A stretch of 64,000 nucleotides of DNA from Prochlorococcus sp. AG-347-K19 (GTDB lineage: Bacteria; Cyanobacteriota; Cyanobacteriia; PCC-6307; Cyanobiaceae): contig QCCG01000005.1 of assembly GCA_003281335.1 (NCBI GenBank), forward strand, positions 1 through 64,000. Direction: 5' to 3'. Shown one piece after another: positions 58,948 to 64,000 of the stretch (its first letter is position 1; each line of letters starts with the position of its first letter). The translations under genes were made by a program, and so were the position numbers. A model generated the notes under the pieces. The model did no database searches. It saw only the letters and a list, made by a program, of their open reading frames with translations, and was not told the origin of the DNA.

Positions 58948-59659
58948 CACTAAAAAGATATTCTTCTAAGTTATTCCTCCACATAAAAAGATTTTCTAAA
59001 TAAGGGTTATTTATGTATTCTTGGCTCCCCTCTCCTGAAAGAATTGGTCCTGCAGACTTTGGAAATTTAATAAGAGATAATTGAGCAGCAATTGAAATAT
59101 CTGCAATTGATAAACTATCTCCAACTAAATATTTCTTGTTGATCAAGGATTTTGATAAAGCTTCCAGTAATTTTTGGAGTTCTAAATTATCTTTAGAAGA
59201 CAAAACTACATTAGAAATTTTACTAAGATTTTCAAAAGGTAATTTATCAACAATACTTTTAACTGAAGAAGGTATTTCATCTGGAAGTAATGCAGTTCTT
59301 AGCTGTGGATTTTCTATTGCAGATTTTATTAAAGCTTTTCTACAAGTTGTAGCCATTGTAGTATCTGCCCAGTCTTCAATTAGTTTGCATTGTGCAAATA
59401 ATATTGGATCATCCGGAAAAAGTGGATTGTTTTCATTTTTTTTGTCTATATATTCGCAAATAGTTGAAGAGTCATTAATAACTTGATCATTACTATCGAC
59501 TATTATAGGTACTTGTTTTTGACCTGATAATTTAAAGATTTCAAATTGGCCTATTCCAGGTGTTACTTCTTCAACTCGATATTGTAGTTTTTTTGCATGA
59601 AGAGCCATTCTTGTTTTTAAACAAAAAGCACTATGCCTAAATTGATATAATGTAATCAT
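58934..59659 (-). CDS. Glutathione S-transferase family protein
   Basis: ITLYQFRHSAFCLKTRMALHAKKLQYRVEEV, VPIIVDSNDQVINDSSTICEYID, GDSLSIADISIAAQL. Confidence 0.92.
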   Translation of the reverse strand: MITLYQFRHSAFCLKTRMALHAKKLQYRVEEVTPGIGQFEIFKLSGQKQVPIIVDSNDQVINDSSTICEYIDKKNENNPLFPDDPILFAQCKLIEDWADTTMATTCRKALIKSAIENPQLRTALLPDEIPSSVKSIVDKLPFENLSKISNVVLSSKDNLELQKLLEALSKSLINKKYLVGDSLSIADISIAAQLSLIKFPKSAGPILSGEGSQEYINNPYLENLFMWRNNLEEYLFSANSQ

Positions 59660-59714
59660 GCTGTTTAATGTTTGTTAAAACTTAGCTAAAAAAGTAATCT
59701 ATTTGTGGAGCTGA

Positions 59715-59923
59715 TGGGCGAATTTTTCTCTAATGTTGCGAGATATCCAAAGTATTTGATATCTATCATTGTTGGGGGACTTGTTGCTTTGCTTGAACCT
59801 TTATTCAAGAATAGATCAAATCCACTCACAATAGTAGGTTTGATATCTTCTGTCTTAAGTGCTTTCATAACTGTTTATTTTGTCTTGCAAGCGATGACAA
59901 ACCCAATAAATTTACAACCATAA
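59715..59923 (+). CDS. DUF751 small membrane protein
   Basis: MGEFFSNVARYPKYLISIIVGGLVALLEPLFKNRSNPLTIVGLISSVLSAFITVYFVLQAM; upstream of rbfA. Confidence 0.85.
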
Positions 59924-60315
59924 TGCCAAATAATTACCGTCTTGCAAAAGTTTCTTCTCTTTTGAAGAAAGAAATAACTCTTATTTTGCAGAATGATTTA
60001 GAAAATGATCTTATTAGAGATCATTTCGTCAATATTTCTAAGATTGATTTATCAGGTGATTTGCAACACTGTAAAATTTATATAACCTCAACTGCTCAAG
60101 AGAAAGTGAGGAAAGAAATTGTATCAAACTTGAATACTGCTAAAAGCTCTATAAGGCATAGTTTAGGAAAAAGAATTGAGATGAGAAGAGTTCCAGAGAT
60201 AATTTTTAAAGACGATATTGTTCTTGATAAAGGATTATCAGTCTTGAAACTTCTCGATGAATTAAAAAATAAAAATCAAAATCATAATGTTGAGGATAAG
60301 GATGCCAAAAGTTGA
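59923..60315 (+). CDS. rbfA: Ribosome-binding factor A
   Basis: YRLAKVSSLLKKEITLILQNDL, VNISKIDLSGDLQHCKIYIT, LGKRIEMRRVPEIIFKDD. Confidence 0.94.
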   Translation: MPNNYRLAKVSSLLKKEITLILQNDLENDLIRDHFVNISKIDLSGDLQHCKIYITSTAQEKVRKEIVSNLNTAKSSIRHSLGKRIEMRRVPEIIFKDDIVLDKGLSVLKLLDELKNKNQNHNVEDKDAKS

Positions 60316-61099
60316 TCTACCCCTTGATCAAAGAAATATAATTATTACTCGATCAAAAGAAGGCATATTGGATATAAAAAAGATATTCATAAGCAAGGGC
60401 GCTAATGTATACGATTTACCTGCAATAAGTATTACTGATCCTGATGATTTGAATCCTCTTGATGAAGCCTTAAATCAAATAAATGATTTTCATTGGATTA
60501 TTTTTTCCAGTAGTAATGGGATCAAATTTGTGGATAAAAGACTTAGATACTTTAATAGTTCATTAAAAGAATGTTCTAAAAAAACAAAAATCGCCGTAGT
60601 CGGAGAAAAAACCTCAAAAACTCTTGATGATTTTGGGATTAAGGCTGATTTCATACCTCCAGAATTTGTTGCTGAAAGTTTAATTGATAATTTCCCAGTA
60701 TCTGGTTATGGACTTCGAGTTTTTGTACCAAGAGTTCAAACAGGTGGTAGGGATTTAATTGCAGATCAATTTAGAAAGGCTGGTTCTCGTGTATTTGAGG
60801 TTGCTGCATATGAAACTAGATGTCCTAAATCAATTCCGGAAGAAACAATTGATATTATTTCTAATCGAAAAGTCGATGCGATTATTTTCTCAAGCGGTAA
60901 AACCGTAGTAAATGCTGCTTTTTTACTAGAAAAAAAACTTGGTAAACAATGGTTAGAATATTTTGAACAAATTAAATTATTAACTATTGGACCTCAGACA
61001 ACAAAAATATGTAACAAGATTTTTGGAAGAGTTGATAGTCAGGCACAAAAATATACTTTTGAAGGACTACTAGATGTAGCAATTAATATTTTTAATTAG
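60302..61099 (+). CDS. hemD: Uroporphyrinogen-III synthase
   Basis: NIIITRSKEG, WIIFSSSNGIKFV, VVGEKTSKTL, AIIFSSGKTVVNAAFLL, LLTIGPQTTK; start at internal Met 60302. Confidence 0.92.
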   Translation: MPKVDLPLDQRNIIITRSKEGILDIKKIFISKGANVYDLPAISITDPDDLNPLDEALNQINDFHWIIFSSSNGIKFVDKRLRYFNSSLKECSKKTKIAVVGEKTSKTLDDFGIKADFIPPEFVAESLIDNFPVSGYGLRVFVPRVQTGGRDLIADQFRKAGSRVFEVAAYETRCPKSIPEETIDIISNRKVDAIIFSSGKTVVNAAFLLEKKLGKQWLEYFEQIKLLTIGPQTTKICNKIFGRVDSQAQKYTFEGLLDVAINIFN

Positions 61100-61562
61100 A
61101 AAAATTTTTTTTATAGTTCTTTTCAACTAAATCTTTGAACCTATCAATATTTGTTTGTAATTCGTTTGTAACCATTTTTCCTAAAATATTTTCTTCCATA
61201 AACCGAGCAATCATTTTTGGTAGTTCATAAGTAATTGCTAAATTTACTGTTGTGATTTGATCAGTTTTACTTTCGAAAACTACTGATCCCTCAGTTGGTA
61301 AACCTCCTATTGATTTCCATTTAAGTTTGCTTTTTTCAACCCTTTCTGTAATTTGAGCTTTCCATTTAAACCTAAAGCCATTTGCAGCTAAAGTCCATTC
61401 TGTTAAATCTGGTAACGTATTCGTTTCTTCGTCAACTGTTTTTACAGATTCAATCCAGCTCATCCAAAGTGACATTGAGTCTAAATCGCTCCATGTGTCC
61501 CATACATTTTCAAGAGGCGCATTAACAACTGTTATTACGTCATGTTTTAGCCAAGTACCCAT
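61092..61562 (-). CDS. SRPBCC (START-like) family protein
   Basis: VTVVNAPLENVWDTWSDLDSMSLWMSWIESVK pattern. Confidence 0.88.
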   Translation of the reverse strand: MGTWLKHDVITVVNAPLENVWDTWSDLDSMSLWMSWIESVKTVDEETNTLPDLTEWTLAANGFRFKWKAQITERVEKSKLKWKSIGGLPTEGSVVFESKTDQITTVNLAITYELPKMIARFMEENILGKMVTNELQTNIDRFKDLVEKNYKKNFSN

Positions 61563-61565
61563 TAA

Positions 61566-63020
61566 TTAACTTACTGCAAGATTTTTTGCTAACTCTGCTT
61601 TCTTCTCTAAAATTGCCGCGGCAGCTAAATGACCACTCATTGTAGCTCCCTCCATAGAGTCTATATAATCTTGTTTTGTATAACTACCAGCCATGAAGAA
61701 ATTAGATATAGATGTTTTTTGATCGGGTCTGAAAGGTTCCATACCGGGAGCTTCTCTATAAAGTGATTGTGGAATTTGTACCACGTTACTCCAAAGCAAT
61801 TTAAGGTTTTTTGAGGTTGGGAATAAACGGCGAACCTCTTTATCAATCTCTTTTGTAATTCTTTCTGTGGATCTTCCCATCCATCTATCGCCAGGAGTTA
61901 AAACACATTGGAGAAGCGATCCCATATCTTTTTTTCTATAGTCTGCTGGACTTGCTAGTGCTAAATCAGCAAAACAACTGAAAGAGGCATCAGCAGAATA
62001 AAGAAGGTTATCTAGTCCAATTGGTTCGTTTCCAGTATTATCTTTTTGTAATTCAGTAACCCAACCGTCATATCTTAATTGGATTGTGGCAACAGCTACA
62101 GCTCTAAGTTTTTTTAAACCTTCAAATTCTTTAAATTGATACCATTCTTTTGGAATTATTTTTTTTATTCCAGGGACATCACAGGCAGCTAGAAATTTAT
62201 CTGCAAACACTGCCTTAATTCCTTCAGGAGAAGATATTTTTAATTGATTTACTAAATAAGAGGAAGATTCCTTTTCATAAATGATTTCTTCTACCTTATG
62301 GTTAAGATGTATTTTTGCTCCTTTTTTTGTGATGTAGTCGACGATAGGTTGCGTTAACCACTTATGTGGGGAACCTTTTAAAAGATTAAGTTTTGAGGCT
62401 TCTGTTTTTGAAGCAAACATCATGAATATAGTTAGCATGCATCTTGCTGAAATATCTTTGCAATTAATAAAACCTAATGCATATGCGATAGGATCCCACA
62501 TTCTTTCTAAACTTTTTTCGCTTCCACCATGGTTTAAAAACCATTCTTTAAAACTAATTTTATCTAGATCTCTAATTATTTTCATTGCGCCTTCATAGTC
62601 TATCAATCCTCTAACGATTGGACTTGTTCCTAAAGCTAAGGCATTTCTGAACTTATCTACCCAAGTAAGTTGTTCGGTGGTAAAAAAAGCTTTAAGTCCG
62701 TTAAAAGGAGCACCTAAAGGGAATCTGAAGTCTAACGATTTTAAATTACCACCATTATTGATAAATAGATGAGTATGATCTTTCGGGAGTAAATTGTCTA
62801 GAGCTCCCACTTTTTTCATTAATTTAAAAAGATTTGCATAATTGTAAAAAAATACATGTAAACCCATTTCTATGTGGTTGCCATCCTTATCTTCCCAACT
62901 ACCTACTTTACCTCCCCAAAATGACCTGCTCTCGTAAATTTCCACTTCGTGGCCTTCATCAACTAAATTGACTGCCGCTGTAAGACCAGCTAATCCAGAA
63001 CCAACTATTGCAATTTTCAC
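61566..63020 (-). CDS. zds: Zeta-carotene desaturase
   Basis: [55 protein letters not shown]-terminal [31 protein letters not shown]. Confidence 0.94.
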   Translation of the reverse strand: MKIAIVGSGLAGLTAAVNLVDEGHEVEIYESRSFWGGKVGSWEDKDGNHIEMGLHVFFYNYANLFKLMKKVGALDNLLPKDHTHLFINNGGNLKSLDFRFPLGAPFNGLKAFFTTEQLTWVDKFRNALALGTSPIVRGLIDYEGAMKIIRDLDKISFKEWFLNHGGSEKSLERMWDPIAYALGFINCKDISARCMLTIFMMFASKTEASKLNLLKGSPHKWLTQPIVDYITKKGAKIHLNHKVEEIIYEKESSSYLVNQLKISSPEGIKAVFADKFLAACDVPGIKKIIPKEWYQFKEFEGLKKLRAVAVATIQLRYDGWVTELQKDNTGNEPIGLDNLLYSADASFSCFADLALASPADYRKKDMGSLLQCVLTPGDRWMGRSTERITKEIDKEVRRLFPTSKNLKLLWSNVVQIPQSLYREAPGMEPFRPDQKTSISNFFMAGSYTKQDYIDSMEGATMSGHLAAAAILEKKAELAKNLAVS

Positions 63021-63119
63021 TTTTTCTTAAAATTATAACAAATCAAGTTTGGATAACGTTTGTTCTATGCATCCTATCGATTAAGTTTTTATATTATGAA
63101 TAGTAGAAACCCCTTGTTT

Positions 63120-63512
63120 ATGGAAAATGTAGAAGTTAAACAGGAAATTAAAAATTCTGATGATGGCAAAGGTATCTTAATTACGAATGATGCTATAGAA
63201 CAAATTTCAAATTTATTGAAGGGCCAAAGTGATAAAAAAGCACTAAGGGTAGGAGTAAGATCTGGCGGATGTAGTGGGATGAGTTATACGATGGATTTTA
63301 TAGGAACTGATGAAATAAATCCCGATGATAAAGTTTATGATTATTCATTAAAAGCTGATCAAAGCTTTCAAGTTGTTTGTGATCCCAAAAGTCTTTTATA
63401 TATTTATGGAATGCAGTTAGATTTTAGTAAGGAATTAATTGGAGGTGGCTTTAATTTTGTAAATCCCAATGCCTCTCAAACTTGCGGTTGTGGAAGCTCT
63501 TTTGCAGTTTAA
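63120..63512 (+). CDS. A-type Fe-S cluster carrier (HesB/IscA/SufA-like)
   Basis: VGVRSGGCSGMSYTMDF and C-terminal NASQTCGCGSSFAV; start at internal Met 63120. Confidence 0.95.
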   Translation: MENVEVKQEIKNSDDGKGILITNDAIEQISNLLKGQSDKKALRVGVRSGGCSGMSYTMDFIGTDEINPDDKVYDYSLKADQSFQVVCDPKSLLYIYGMQLDFSKELIGGGFNFVNPNASQTCGCGSSFAV

Positions 63513-63518
63513 TAAATA

Positions 63519-63947
63519 ATGAATAACGAAATTAATCCCATCGAAGAGGATTTTAATGCAGCTTTATCAAGATATAAAGCAGGACAAGATTTAATTCCAA
63601 TCGTTCAAGATTTTCAAAAAATTATACAGCAAATTCCAAATCATTTTGCTGCTTGGACTTGTTTATCATGGCTTCAATTACTTTTGAAAAATAATGAAGA
63701 AGCTTTGTCAGCTGCCAGACAAGCCGTTCGATTAAATCAGCAAGATCCACAAGCAAGAATGAATTTGTCTTTAGCTCTTTTGGCTACTAATAATAAAGGT
63801 GTTAGGGATCATATTGAGTTAATAAAAAAAATGTCTATGATGATGCCAGATGTGAAAAGTGAGTTGAAAGAATCTGTTGAAGACGGATTAAGTAGATATC
63901 CAGATTGGCCTGAGTTAACTAAAGTGAAAAAATGGTTGGAATTTTAA
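63519..63947 (+). CDS. TPR-like repeat protein
   Basis: NHFAAWTCLSWLQLLLKNNEEALSAARQAVRLNQQDPQARMNLSLALL. Confidence 0.85.
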   Translation: MNNEINPIEEDFNAALSRYKAGQDLIPIVQDFQKIIQQIPNHFAAWTCLSWLQLLLKNNEEALSAARQAVRLNQQDPQARMNLSLALLATNNKGVRDHIELIKKMSMMMPDVKSELKESVEDGLSRYPDWPELTKVKKWLEF

Positions 63948-63948
63948 A

Positions 63949-64000
63949 TTGTTTAAGATTTTAATTTTAAGTAATGGGCATGGAGAAGATCTATCTGGCA
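63949..64000 (+). CDS. Start of LpxB-related protein (truncated by window end)
   Basis: TTG start; (M)FKILILSNGHGEDLSG.. resembles the SNGHGED N-terminus of lipid-A-disaccharide-synthase-related proteins. Confidence 0.6.
   Translation, partial: MFKILILSNGHGEDLSG

Noticed and set aside
1-64000. CRISPR arrays, transposons, phage genes or genomic island
   Set aside because: No spaced repeats, transposase/integrase motifs, tRNA-linked integration signature or compositional break seen by reading.

Overview
AT-rich (about 30% GC by eye), very compact chromosomal segment. Gene content (psbX, ycf66, high-light-inducible proteins, sufBCDS, zds/crtQ, DUF3120, DUF4912, CRR7) and the tmRNA tag ANKIVSFSRQTAPVAA point to a marine picocyanobacterium, most likely a high-light Prochlorococcus. 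The window starts inside argJ and ends in the first codons of an LpxB-like gene. I support about 60 protein-coding genes, one circularly permuted (two-piece) tmRNA gene, one tRNA-Leu, and several small ORFs missing from the supplied ORF track. I saw no CRISPR array, rRNA, transposase, integrase, prophage or obvious genomic-island signature. Most of the window is ordinary core genome. The points most worth checking are: an extended inverted repeat between a divergent ribbon-helix-helix gene and its neighbour; a standalone LigD phosphoesterase-like protein next to smc; a tmRNA / RlmL-like / YqjE-YqjD-like neighbourhood; a tandem PTPS fusion coupled to a RibD-reductase-like gene; a twin CX3C microprotein; a Nif11-like small protein ending in GG; an orphan ParA overlapping a membrane-protein ORF; a tRNA-Leu with A34 directly abutting a protein gene; and two divergent gene pairs with essentially no intergenic DNA. 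I found no clear-cut new multi-gene system.
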